Shown here: positions 1 through 8,741 of the stretch, in pieces
Position numbering within the stretch: the stretch's first letter is position 1
How the letters are laid out: the number at the start of each line of letters is the position of its first letter
DNA from: Phycisphaerae bacterium
Lineage (GTDB): Bacteria; Planctomycetota; Phycisphaerae; Sedimentisphaerales; Anaerobacaceae
NCBI GenBank assembly: GCA_016782865.1
Contig: JADHXR010000018.1
Coordinates: 1 to 64,000 of the forward strand
DNA length: 64,000 nucleotides
Reading direction: 5' to 3'
Made by a program: the position numbers and the translations under genes
The notes under the pieces: generated by a model
Seen by the model: only the letters and a program-made list of their open reading frames with translations
What the model was told of the DNA's origin: nothing
The model's database searches: none

Positions 1-1134
1 AAAGAGATTCCGATATGGACCGAAGAACACCGTTCCTACGACGTATGGTGTCCAACCTGCCGGAAGATGCACTATATGCCCTTCCCGAAAGAGGTGGTGA
101 AAGCGGGATTATTCAAGGAACGCATGACCGCCTTGGTCGCCTACCTGAAATATGTTTGCCATGCCTCTTTTTCGACCATCCGAAAGTTCATTCGGGATGT
201 CCTGGAAGAACCCATCTCTCGAGGGTACTTGCGAAAAGTGTTGGCTAAAGTGACTTGTGCATTGAAGGGCTCCTACGAGGAATTGCTCAATCGACTACCC
301 TTGGAAACAGTCGTCAACGTTGATGAAAGCGGCCATAAGGACAACGGCAAAAAGTTTTGGACATGGGTTTTTAGAGCAGATTTATATGCCTTGTTTCGGA
401 TTGACAAGACTCGCTCGACTCAAGTTCTGATTGATGTTTTAGGTGACGAGTTCAACGGTGCCCTGGGCTGCGACTACTTTTCCTCCTATCAAAGCTTCCT
501 GAGACGTTTTGATGTGATGATCCAGTTTTGTATTGCGCACTTAATCCGAGATATCCGGTTTTTGACAACTCTTCCAGACAAAGAAAGCCAAGGCTACGGG
601 AACCGTTTATTGGATACGGTCCGCGAATTATTTAAGATCATCCATCATCGAGAAGAATTCTCGGCCCGCTCCTTTAGAAGGGTTTTAGAACAGGCCAAGC
701 AGACTGTCATTCAAGCGGCCACAACGGATATTCCCAGTCGTTTGGACAGAAACGGCAAGGAGCTCAAACGACATGTTAAAAATATGGCGGATCGATTTCG
801 CAAACACGGTGAAGCCTATTTTACGTTTATCACCACACCTGGGATAGACCCTACGAATAACATTGCCGAGCAAGCGATTCGCTTTATTGTCATTGATAGG
901 CATGTGACTCAAGGAACTCGCAGTTTGGCAGGGCGTAAGACGTGTGAAAGGCTGTGGACGGTCATTGCTACTTGTCAACTTCAAGGTCACTCAGCATTCA
1001 AGTTCATTCTTGAAGCGGTTCATGCTTACTTCCGTGGTATCCGTTCACAAAAAACCAAGGCCTATACCGAGTCAATCAGTACAGGCCCCGAACTCCAAAC
1101 ATTGCGGCTGTGCAACTACACACCGCTTCAGTAG
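1..1134 (+). CDS. IS66-family transposase, 5'-truncated by window edge
   Basis: DDE transposase of the IS66 family, which moves the insertion sequence. The frame is open to the first base of the window, so the real start lies upstream. The first Met, at position 67, is not the start, because the 22 codons before it encode a Cys-x2-Cys zinc finger (CPTCRKMH) typical of IS66 N-terminal regions. DDE residues are visible as VNVDESG, then LGCDYFSSYQ, then the NNIAEQAIR block carrying the Glu. The C-terminal tail (CQLQGHSAFKF) matches the family end. The stop falls only 12 nt before the stop of the convergent LamG gene. That leaves no room for the usual right-end inverted repeat between the genes, so the element may be a remnant or a domesticated copy. 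Upstream IS66 accessory genes cannot be seen. Confidence 0.9.
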   Translation, partial: KEIPIWTEEHRSYDVWCPTCRKMHYMPFPKEVVKAGLFKERMTALVAYLKYVCHASFSTIRKFIRDVLEEPISRGYLRKVLAKVTCALKGSYEELLNRLPLETVVNVDESGHKDNGKKFWTWVFRADLYALFRIDKTRSTQVLIDVLGDEFNGALGCDYFSSYQSFLRRFDVMIQFCIAHLIRDIRFLTTLPDKESQGYGNRLLDTVRELFKIIHHREEFSARSFRRVLEQAKQTVIQAATTDIPSRLDRNGKELKRHVKNMADRFRKHGEAYFTFITTPGIDPTNNIAEQAIRFIVIDRHVTQGTRSLAGRKTCERLWTVIATCQLQGHSAFKFILEAVHAYFRGIRSQKTKAYTESISTGPELQTLRLCNYTPLQ

Positions 1135-1145
1135 TCGCGTCACAC

Positions 1146-3800
1146 CTACCTAATCAGCTCAATGTCATCGAAGTGCACCGTTCCTGTGCCGCCAGTGGGA
1201 ACAGGAGCACCCCTGGTGCCGAAGCCAAGGGTGGTCGAAGGAACATTGGCAAGGTCCGTACCCTGATTGGCAAATTCCGACAGGTCGATCACCCACTCGT
1301 TCCAGCCGGTGTTCTGCGTTGCGGCGTCATCAGGATGATACACTACGGCGTTACCCAGGGCTACGAACATACGATCGGGCGCATTAGCATAATCGCCACG
1401 GTACCAAATGGACAACTTCGTGACGCCATGCTCGGTCCAGTCTTTCTTGGACGCCAACGTCATAGTCGCCTCGGAGGTCTTGCCGGCATTGTCGTAGCTA
1501 AGCGGCATCGCCTGTGCACCGCTGCGGCCCTGCGACATGAAGGGAGGATCCAGATTGCCAGCCTGCGAGCCGTTGGTCGCATTCCCAAAACCGTCTATCC
1601 ACGTCAGATAGATCCTGTTGCTGCCCGGCTGGCCTTCGTCAATATCATTGTACGATTCGAAGTCGTCCACAATCAGATAATCCGGCACCGTGAATTTCCA
1701 GATCGTTCCGACAGTCACCGTCCCGTCGGCCGTGACCTCGTCTACGCGCCAGTAGTAATCACCGCCGCCAAACTCGACCAGTCCGGCCAGTGACAAACTC
1801 GTCCCGGCCTGATTACCCTGAAACTCCGCCGCGCTGTTGTCGGCGCCGGCGACAGCGTCCCGGTCAGTGCCGAAGTACACATCACGCGAAACGGCTGTAT
1901 CGCCTTTCGACCAGCTCAGCGAACTTATGTCGCGGATATCTACAATAGCGCCGATATCAGGCATGGGACTGGCAGCCAGCTTCGTGTCGCCGCGCATGAC
2001 TACTGCGATCTCCTCGACCGTTAAAGACTTGTTGTAGAAGCGAACATCGTCCACAAGACCAATGTAGAAGTTGGACGGCGTTGAGTCGTCCCACTCCTGT
2101 CCGATTGACCACCGCATTATTGTAGACAATTCGAAGGTGGCTGGGTCCGTCGCTACTAAAACGCCGTCGACGTATATACGTCCCGTATTGCCTTCCCTGA
2201 CGTACGTCATCATATGCCATCGGCCGTCAGCAACAACAGGAGCATTCGTGTAGGTTGTGTCACCACCATCGTACCGCCCCGGACGACCACTCTCGATGTA
2301 GAACTCAAGTGGGTGACCACTGCCACTATCATTAGCTGCGATCAGGTCGCCCTGGTTGGTCTGCGTGCCATTGATCCATATACTGAGAGTAATGTTGGTG
2401 CTCGTTATATCATCGACTACGCCGTCGATCGCGACATAGTCACTGGTCAAATCCAGCGCACCTTTCATGATCCCGTCTACCCACTCAGGGTCCCCCGCAA
2501 CTGTGCCGTTATTGCCATGGCCGGACCAATCAATGGCGATGTTGCCGCCACCTTCGTCAAATGTCCACCACCCTATGAGATCCGGATCAGTAATCGGTAC
2601 ATCGGGCAGCGTTGTGAAACTCCAGACATCGCCTTTGACGACCGTGGTGGGGGGGTCGAGTTCGTCTACACGCCAGTAGTACGTCTTGTCCAATTCGAGT
2701 GTGCCGGGCGCGAAGGTCGTACCTGCCATAGGCGCGCCGCCGGTGGCATTATTCACATCTTCAAAACTGTCGCTGAAGTAGACTGTGTGCAACTTTGCGC
2801 CGAAACCCGGCGTCCAGCCAAGGGTCACGTCAGGATCCACATATTGCCCACCGTCGGACGGGCTTGGGTCATAGGCACTCTTGGACTGAATCCAAAAGCT
2901 CCAGACCGGGCCTTTGTGTTTCGTCGTGCCGTCGCCTTCAACCTCATCGATGGCCCAATAGTACGTGGTGCCAGGGACTAGTCCGTCAGGGAAAGGGAAC
3001 CCGATGAAACCGACAATAATGGACGTCGAAGTCTGGTTGCCCTGGAACGCTGCGGCAGCACGGTCGTTGACATCGTCAAAATTCTCGGCCATGTACACAT
3101 CATGCGAAACCGCAGAATCTGCCGGCTTCCAACTGACAGAAACCCAGGTCGCATCGAGCATGGCGCCATCCTCGGGAGCTGGATTCGCGGCTATCGGGGG
3201 CCTGGGGGGGCCATCATACGAGAGTGTTACGTCTTCAAAGGTGATGTAGGATTCCCCCTGTTCCCCTGACATTTTTATCCCGATCTTTTTGCCGGCGTCG
3301 GCGGCAGTGGCGGTATATACCAGGCTGACCTGCTCCCAGTCACCCGACAGTGCGAGGCCATTTGCCTCAATCAGGTTGATTCTGTAATCTTCTCCAGTAA
3401 AGTAAAGCGACCAACCGTCGGCGTAGCCCTGCTCTGGCCACGCATTTCCCACCCAGACGCTTAATGTGTACGTTCCGCCTTCAATAAATGTCTCGTCCAG
3501 AATCTGGTAGATATGGTCAAAGGCCTCGGCGTCGGACGGGTACGCCTTGAAGCTGCCGCTCCGGGCCGGCAAATCGCCATCCCAGTAATGGTAATCAATA
3601 AAGGAGCCGGTGCCAGAATCACTTTTCCACGCCCCGGTATAACTACTGTCGCCAACATATATCCAATCACCCTCATTATTCAGAACGTGGTCATCAAAGC
3701 CCGCATCCGGGACAGTGATCTCCCACTGGTCGGCCGAAGCAGTTCCCGTCACGGCCAACACCAAAACAAAAGACATTAAACAAATCAATTCTTTAGACAT
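1146..3800 (-). CDS. Secreted multidomain LamG / Fn3-like protein
   Basis: Exported carbohydrate- or surface-binding protein of 884 residues. It has a Sec signal peptide (residues 1-23, ending TASADQ). A galactose-binding-like module follows (about 27-195, ending FEDVTLSYDG), then two Fn3-like repeats sharing the phrases SHDVYMAENFDDV and HTVYFSDSFEDV (about 198-400). A LamG/concanavalin-like domain comes next (about 403-605, GWWTFDEGGGNIAIDWSGHGNNG), then a third Fn3-like repeat (SRDVYFGTDRDAV) and a C-terminal sandwich domain beginning VDDFESYND. The start is set by a strong Shine-Dalgarno (GAAGGAGG) 6 nt before the ATG. No catalytic residues are recognisable, so the role is probably adhesion or glycan binding. 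It shares strand and a 0.5-kb gap with the upstream prepilin-like gene. Such proteins are abundant in Planctomycetes. Confidence 0.8.
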   Translation of the reverse strand: MSKELICLMSFVLVLAVTGTASADQWEITVPDAGFDDHVLNNEGDWIYVGDSSYTGAWKSDSGTGSFIDYHYWDGDLPARSGSFKAYPSDAEAFDHIYQILDETFIEGGTYTLSVWVGNAWPEQGYADGWSLYFTGEDYRINLIEANGLALSGDWEQVSLVYTATAADAGKKIGIKMSGEQGESYITFEDVTLSYDGPPRPPIAANPAPEDGAMLDATWVSVSWKPADSAVSHDVYMAENFDDVNDRAAAAFQGNQTSTSIIVGFIGFPFPDGLVPGTTYYWAIDEVEGDGTTKHKGPVWSFWIQSKSAYDPSPSDGGQYVDPDVTLGWTPGFGAKLHTVYFSDSFEDVNNATGGAPMAGTTFAPGTLELDKTYYWRVDELDPPTTVVKGDVWSFTTLPDVPITDPDLIGWWTFDEGGGNIAIDWSGHGNNGTVAGDPEWVDGIMKGALDLTSDYVAIDGVVDDITSTNITLSIWINGTQTNQGDLIAANDSGSGHPLEFYIESGRPGRYDGGDTTYTNAPVVADGRWHMMTYVREGNTGRIYVDGVLVATDPATFELSTIMRWSIGQEWDDSTPSNFYIGLVDDVRFYNKSLTVEEIAVVMRGDTKLAASPMPDIGAIVDIRDISSLSWSKGDTAVSRDVYFGTDRDAVAGADNSAAEFQGNQAGTSLSLAGLVEFGGGDYYWRVDEVTADGTVTVGTIWKFTVPDYLIVDDFESYNDIDEGQPGSNRIYLTWIDGFGNATNGSQAGNLDPPFMSQGRSGAQAMPLSYDNAGKTSEATMTLASKKDWTEHGVTKLSIWYRGDYANAPDRMFVALGNAVVYHPDDAATQNTGWNEWVIDLSEFANQGTDLANVPSTTLGFGTRGAPVPTGGTGTVHFDDIELIR

Positions 3801-4288
3801 GATAATCCTCCTTCAAAGATTAAGTCGAATTCCGTGCGCGCCTAACGCAGTTTTTTTGGGATTCAGTGATTACAACAAGACAAGCTTATCACGGCGACGA
3901 TTCGAAGGTCTGCCCGTATCTCGAAGCAAATCAACCGCTCAAACTGGGAGCAAATGCGTTAGAGACCAGCCTCTAAGTTTACCCAGGCAGACACCACCAC
4001 TTCACCCTGCGGACCTCTACAAAGACGATTCTTCACTTGAATTCCACGCAATAACTGAATTTCTGACTTCTATTGCCCTTCATCCGGTGAAAAGGCATAT
4101 TTTCCTCCGTGCTTGGCGAATAATGCCTCGTCATATCGCAAGACTGAAAGTATTCAGCCAGTCGCAACGCCAAATATCACAAGCGACTCCCGTGATACCA
4201 GATTATCAGTTTCAAGTAAAGAACAACTTCTCGAAGGCCCCTTTGCCGTGGTCCCGTATTCCCGTGCCAGCCAAAACCGCTCTACTCA
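3801..4288. other. Intergenic region, nothing recognised
   Basis: This is 488 bases between the prepilin-like gene and the LamG gene. Apart from the LamG ribosome-binding site at its left end I see no gene, strong hairpin or repeat. Open frames across it have no initiation signal and no recognisable product. Confidence 0.5.
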
Positions 4289-5125
4289 TTATTCCCGATA
4301 ATTCCTCATCCATCCGGGCCAGTCGGACAGTTGGGCCCCGCCAGCACTGGTCCAGGGGCCGTTTATGTTGTAGCTGCGATGCCAATTCCACTTCCACAGC
4401 CCTCTAAGCGGCATCTTGCCGACAGAGCTGTCGAGGAATACGGCATTAATTGCCCCCCCGTGCCGGTCGATGCAGGCGAGCCTCATGGCCTGGGACCCCC
4501 AATCGCCCCAGCTATTGTTCCACTCGTACGGCGGAGGCTCGAAATCCAGAGGTGCATTGTTCTCAAGCGGATAGACATCAACATACACGCAGTCCATAAA
4601 CAGCGGCATTCTGTTTGCACTTTTCGTATCCATCATTCTCCATGCGTTCTTTGTTGGAAATCCCCAATAAGAATCGGCTGTCGGCGGCGGACAAGCACAC
4701 CATTCATTTATGCCGTAACTGCCTGTATCGAAATCCGCCCACCAGTCGGATGGGCCTCCGAAGTCAAAGGGGCCCCAGGCAGCCAACGTGCCGCCGTGGC
4801 TTCGGTTCTGCCTGGCGCGAACAATCTTTGTGGACGGGCACAAGCGTATCTTCTTGTCCTGGTAGTAGGACAGCGTAGCAACCGGCCAGTAGGCTTCTTG
4901 TGCATTAAGCCCTCCTCCGGCTATACTTTGCGGTAACTTTCCTTCGTTGTCGTCGGCATAGAACCTGAAGACAAGCCCCCATTGTTTTACGTTCGCCTGA
5001 CAAACCGTGCTTTGTGCCATCTTCTTGGCCTTCTGCAGGCTCGGCATGAGAATGGCCATAAGCAGTGCTATGATCGCAATCACGACCAGAAGCTCTATTA
5101 AGGTGAAAGCATGTTGCCTGCGCAC
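4289..5125 (-). CDS. Prepilin-type N-methylation (pseudopilin-like) protein
   Basis: Type II secretion/pilin-like protein of 278 residues. The N-terminus HAFTLIELLVVIAIIALLMA is a type III signal: prepilin peptidase cuts before Phe, and Glu sits at mature position 5. A globular domain follows, with a Cys-containing loop (NEWCACPPP) and a C-terminal RHGGAINAVFLDSSV segment. That segment corresponds to the H-x9-DG-type motif of planctomycete prepilin-like proteins, with the final DG here DS. The start is GTG at 5125, with GGAGG about 12 nt upstream. Planctomycete genomes carry many such singletons next to exported LamG or hydrolase genes. Their exact role is unknown; a link to export of the neighbouring LamG protein is inference. 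Confidence 0.82.
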   Translation of the reverse strand: MRRQHAFTLIELLVVIAIIALLMAILMPSLQKAKKMAQSTVCQANVKQWGLVFRFYADDNEGKLPQSIAGGGLNAQEAYWPVATLSYYQDKKIRLCPSTKIVRARQNRSHGGTLAAWGPFDFGGPSDWWADFDTGSYGINEWCACPPPTADSYWGFPTKNAWRMMDTKSANRMPLFMDCVYVDVYPLENNAPLDFEPPPYEWNNSWGDWGSQAMRLACIDRHGGAINAVFLDSSVGKMPLRGLWKWNWHRSYNINGPWTSAGGAQLSDWPGWMRNYRE

Positions 5126-5554
5126 GGTATTTGCAGTCCTCCTTCAGAGCGATGCATCATTTTTCGATGCCTGCGGTTCTGTCGCTATTGTACCATTTAC
5201 TGTTGTGGCAATGCAAGCTCTCAGTGCCGTTTCGACATCTGTATTGCCTCCCCCAGTTGACAAAAGCCTTCAGAGTCCTGACATCTTTGTTGAGCGTCGA
5301 TCGTTTTATCTCCTTGCCACGGTCAAATATGAATTTGTCAATGGCGTTCTGTGTGATCTGTCTGTAACTACGTCGGCGTAAGTGTTCAGCTTTTTCGGCG
5401 TTTTCCGCAGCAACTCGCTGGGCGACCAGAGAAGCGTTGCAATCCAGAGAAGCGTTGCAATTTAGATGAGCTCATGATATTGTGACGTTCTCAAGCATAT
5501 GGCAGTGTTTCAGTGAAGAGCATATGGGAGATCCCGGTTTGAAGGAGTCATCAG
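5126..5554. other. Intergenic region between divergent genes
   Basis: This is 429 bases between the divergent prepilin-like gene and the corrinoid operon. It must hold promoters for both, but no clear -35/-10 pair stands out. It contains one perfect tandem repeat (listed separately) and, at its right end, the GAAGGAG ribosome-binding site of the corrinoid gene. Confidence 0.5.
5426..5461. repeat. Perfect 18-bp tandem duplication upstream of methyltransferase operon
   Basis: CCAGAGAAGCGTTGCAAT occurs twice head to tail, 94 bases before the corrinoid gene start. It could be a paired regulator site or simply a slippage product. No known operator is recognised. Confidence 0.75.
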
Positions 5555-6226
5555 ATGACAAACGTAGAGCAGCTTAAAGAACTTATAGTGCGCGCTGATG
5601 AAATAGAGGAGGAAACTGAGGGCGAAGGTTCAAAAGCGGCGACAAAGAGGAAGGTGGAGAGACTAATCACTGCGGCTTGTGAAGAAGGTACACCGATCAA
5701 GAATGTGCTCGGTGACGGACTTATTGCCGGCATGGACATCGTCGGCGCTCGTTTCAAGAAGAGTGAGATTTACATATCTGAGGTGCTTATTGCCGCTCGG
5801 GCAATGAAAATGGGGATGGATTTTCTTGCGCCGGAGATTATAAAGGCCGGCATTGAGCCGGCTGGAAAATGTTTGATAGGAACCATCCAGGGCGATCTAC
5901 ACGATATCGGCAAGAATTTGGTGGCCATGATGCTCAAAGGAGCTGGGTTCAAGGTCATTGACCTCGGAGTGGATGTCAAACCTGAAGATTTTGCCGAGCA
6001 GGCTGAAAGTGAAGGTGTTCAAATCGTAGGTATGAGCGCACTCTTGACTACGACGATGCCCGGCATGGAAAAGACCATAAAAGCGATGAAGGATAGAGGT
6101 GTCTTGGCCAAGACCATGATAGGCGGCGCACCGGTAACACGGGATTATGCGGATAGAATCGGTGCCGATGGCTATGCGGCCGACGCCGCCTCGGCAGTTG
6201 ATCTTGCCAAAAGTCTCATTACCTGA
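5555..6226 (+). CDS. Corrinoid (methyl-carrier) protein, MtbC/MtgC type
   Basis: Cobalamin-binding methyl-carrier protein of 223 residues that shuttles a methyl group between two methyltransferases. An N-terminal helical cap (about 1-90) is followed by a Rossmann B12-binding domain. That domain has the base-off signature Asp114-x-His116-x2-Gly119 (GDLHDIGK), Ser161 in SALLTT, and Gly190-Gly191 (IGGAPV). His116 is the predicted lower axial cobalt ligand. An acidic insertion (about 15-30, EIEEETEGEGSK) precedes the cap. The ribosome-binding site GAAGGAG lies 7 nt upstream. It is first in a plus-strand cassette with a homocysteine methyltransferase and an MttB-like enzyme, the classic partners of this family. 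No corrinoid reactivase (RamA-like) gene lies in the window. Confidence 0.92.
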   Translation: MTNVEQLKELIVRADEIEEETEGEGSKAATKRKVERLITAACEEGTPIKNVLGDGLIAGMDIVGARFKKSEIYISEVLIAARAMKMGMDFLAPEIIKAGIEPAGKCLIGTIQGDLHDIGKNLVAMMLKGAGFKVIDLGVDVKPEDFAEQAESEGVQIVGMSALLTTTMPGMEKTIKAMKDRGVLAKTMIGGAPVTRDYADRIGADGYAADAASAVDLAKSLIT

Positions 6227-6317
6227 AAGACTTGAAGTAAGAGTAGAAGTTGCATGAATAGCCGGACCCAGCTTCCAACTGCAAGAAACGATTGATTTGT
6301 TAGTGATGGAGACGAAG

Positions 6318-7235
6318 ATGGAACTCGAGAACGCCTTGAAAAGTGGGATAGTGCTCCTTGACGGCGCAATGGGAACCCAACTCATGGATACTGACCTACC
6401 TTCTGGCATTCCAACTGCGTGCTATAACGTAGGATATCCCGACACAATACAGGCAATTCACGAAAGATATATTGAGTCCGGCGCACAAGCTATATTGACA
6501 AACACGTTCAATGCGAACCGACTGATGTTGAAGGGGCACGAGGCATACGGCGTCCGGCAGTTGAATCAGGCTGGTGTACAATTGGCTCGTCGAGCTTCGG
6601 CTGGTACAGATGTTATGGTCATTGGGGACATAGGCCCTTCGGGGGGCCAACAACAGCTTCATGATTCGTTATATGACGCGAAAAGAATCGCAGACGAAGC
6701 GAAACAGTATCTCTATGAAGTTTTTAAGGAACAGGCGGTGGCTCTGGCAGAGGCGGGGGTCGATGCAATATTGATTGAGACCATGTCGTATCTGCAAGAA
6801 GCTATCCTAGCTACGAGAGCTGTCACTGAGAACACAGATATCTATGTGATGTGCACCATGGTGTTCAAGACTCCGCCTCGTTCTCGACCAAGCGACTTCA
6901 AGTCACTATGGGGTGATAATGTCCCAGACATCCACGACGGTCTCGAACAAGCCGGAGCGAAGGCTGTCGGTGCCAATTGTGGTGGCGTGGTCAAAGCAAT
7001 GCCCAGATTGGCCAGACAAATGCGAAATGTGACTTCTTTGCCGTTGGTCTTTCAGATGAACACCGTGTCCGATGAGCCAGACGAACAAATGAATCCACCC
7101 AAACAACCGCTTACGCCAGTTGAATTTGGGCAGCTCATTTCTGAAGTCGTTGCCGAGGGCGCGAACATGGTTGGTGGTTGTTGCGGCACAACTCCTGACC
7201 ATATTTCAGAGGCTCGTAAAGTTCTGAATCAATAA
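6318..7235 (+). CDS. Homocysteine S-methyltransferase family protein
   Basis: Zinc-dependent methyl transfer to homocysteine, giving methionine; related to the N-terminal domain of MetH. The 305-residue TIM barrel shows the family opening LLDGAMGTQL (about 14-22) and the three zinc cysteines: Cys221 in GANCGG, and Cys288-Cys289 in GGCCGTTPDH. I chose ATG 6318 because GGAG lies 6 nt upstream; a TTG at 6297 and an ATG at 6306 are in frame but lack such a site. There is no cobalamin or folate domain, so the corrinoid protein 91 bases upstream is the natural methyl donor. Together with the downstream MttB-like protein this forms a complete methyl-transfer chain. An alternative acceptor thiol is possible. 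Confidence 0.88.
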   Translation: MELENALKSGIVLLDGAMGTQLMDTDLPSGIPTACYNVGYPDTIQAIHERYIESGAQAILTNTFNANRLMLKGHEAYGVRQLNQAGVQLARRASAGTDVMVIGDIGPSGGQQQLHDSLYDAKRIADEAKQYLYEVFKEQAVALAEAGVDAILIETMSYLQEAILATRAVTENTDIYVMCTMVFKTPPRSRPSDFKSLWGDNVPDIHDGLEQAGAKAVGANCGGVVKAMPRLARQMRNVTSLPLVFQMNTVSDEPDEQMNPPKQPLTPVEFGQLISEVVAEGANMVGGCCGTTPDHISEARKVLNQ

Positions 7236-7274
7236 GATAGTAGACACTTGGCAAACAGAGAAAGGAACACTGCC

Positions 7275-8741
7275 ATGAGACCGACCGTAAGATTCTTAAC
7301 TGACAATCTCATCAAACAGATTATCGACGAAGCTATAAGTATACTCTGCACGCTCGGACTGGAAATACACAACAAAAAGATTCTGTCAATGCTTGCAGAC
7401 CACAAGGCTAAGGTCGATATGGATAACTTCCACGTCAACCTGACAGAAGATATTATCCAAAAGGCGATAAGAACAGCCCCCCACTCATTCAAACTCTATG
7501 ACGTCATGGGAAACCAGACCCACGACTTCTCTGATTACAACGTACATTTCACACCGGGCTCGACCGCACTGAATATTCTCGACTGCCAAACCCAGCAGAT
7601 GCGCAAGCCACTCACAAATGACTTCATTGACTTCTCAAAAATCATCGCTCAACTTGAAAATATCGCATCAACAAGTACAGCTTTCATACCAACAGATGTC
7701 CATGAAAAGATCTCCGACAGCTATCGGCTCTTCCTCAGTCTGCTATATTGCGAAAAACCGGTGGTCACAGGGGCTTTCACCGCCGAATCATTCAACGTTA
7801 TGAAAGACCTCCAGCTCGCTGTCAGGAATTCGGAAAGTGAGTTAAAGGAGAAACCACTTACCATTTTTTCATGCTGTCCGACCTCACCTCTAAAATGGTG
7901 CCAAGTAACATCACAGAACCTCATAGACTGCGCCCGATACTCAATACCCGTAGAATTCATCGCTATGCCTCTCTCCGGCTTCATGGCGCCTGTCACACTT
8001 ACCGGAACGCTTATCCAGCATACAGCCGAAACGCTCAGCGGTGTTGTCATCAGCCAGCTTAGCAACCCGGGAACGCCGATTCTCTATGGCGGCTCTCCCG
8101 CAGTTTTTGACCACCGATATGAAACGACCCCAATGGGCGCAGTCGAAACGATGATGACAGACTGCGCCTACAACGAAATCGGGAAGTTTCTCAACCTTCC
8201 CACACAGGCATATATATCAATGAGCGACGCAAAGCAGCTCGACGCACAGGCCGGGCTGGAAAGCGGTATCGGAGCAACACTTGCCGCATTGGCTGGCATC
8301 AACAGCATATCGGGACCGGGCATGGTTGATTTCGAGAGTTGCCAGTCACTCGAAAAACTCGTACTTGACAACGAAATGTGCGGAATGACTTTTAGATTAA
8401 TCGACGGCATAACACCCAGAGACGATTTCCCCGCACTGCCTATCTTCCAGGAGCTTCTCGAAGAAAAACACCTGCTGCTAGCAGAACACACCAGACGTCA
8501 CCGCCGCAAAGAGATCTTCTACCCGGGCCCGGCTATCGACCGCGCAAACAGGCAGCGGTGGAAACAGCAGGGCGCTATGGACCTCAACGCACGACTTCAC
8601 AATGAGGTCAACAAGCTGCTGAAAACTTATCAGCCGAGCACACTGCCGGAAACAACAAAAAAAGACTTGGTGAAGCTCATGAAAAAAGAAGCCCGCCGCC
8701 ACGGGCAGGATCACCTGCCGCTCCCGCCAATGACAACGTGA
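7275..8741 (+). CDS. MttB-superfamily (trimethylamine/quaternary amine) methyltransferase, non-pyrrolysine
   Basis: This 488-residue protein belongs to COG5598. Founder MttB demethylates trimethylamine with a UAG-encoded pyrrolysine. This gene is one uninterrupted frame with no internal TAG, so it falls with the non-pyrrolysine members, of which characterised examples (MtgB, MtpB, MtcB) use glycine betaine, proline betaine or carnitine. Family-like segments include FTPGSTALNILD, GFMAPVTLTGTL and LDAQAGLESGIGATLAALAG. The chosen ATG has AAGGA 8 nt upstream; an upstream TTG (7248) is in frame. It lies 39 nt after the homocysteine methyltransferase gene, so the two are probably co-transcribed. 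The substrate cannot be read from sequence; a quaternary amine is inferred from the family. Confidence 0.87.
   Translation: MRPTVRFLTDNLIKQIIDEAISILCTLGLEIHNKKILSMLADHKAKVDMDNFHVNLTEDIIQKAIRTAPHSFKLYDVMGNQTHDFSDYNVHFTPGSTALNILDCQTQQMRKPLTNDFIDFSKIIAQLENIASTSTAFIPTDVHEKISDSYRLFLSLLYCEKPVVTGAFTAESFNVMKDLQLAVRNSESELKEKPLTIFSCCPTSPLKWCQVTSQNLIDCARYSIPVEFIAMPLSGFMAPVTLTGTLIQHTAETLSGVVISQLSNPGTPILYGGSPAVFDHRYETTPMGAVETMMTDCAYNEIGKFLNLPTQAYISMSDAKQLDAQAGLESGIGATLAALAGINSISGPGMVDFESCQSLEKLVLDNEMCGMTFRLIDGITPRDDFPALPIFQELLEEKHLLLAEHTRRHRRKEIFYPGPAIDRANRQRWKQQGAMDLNARLHNEVNKLLKTYQPSTLPETTKKDLVKLMKKEARRHGQDHLPLPPMTT

Noticed and set aside
3715-4407. 230-residue plus-strand frame between the LamG and prepilin genes
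   Set aside because: No ribosome-binding site, no recognisable motif, and it overlaps the starts and ends of two well-supported minus-strand genes.
5126-5554. Cobalamin riboswitch upstream of the corrinoid gene
   Set aside because: No B12-box-like segment could be found; the only structure is the tandem 18-bp repeat.
7275-8741. Pyrrolysine-containing MttB
   Set aside because: No in-frame TAG occurs inside the gene, and no pyl genes are in the window.
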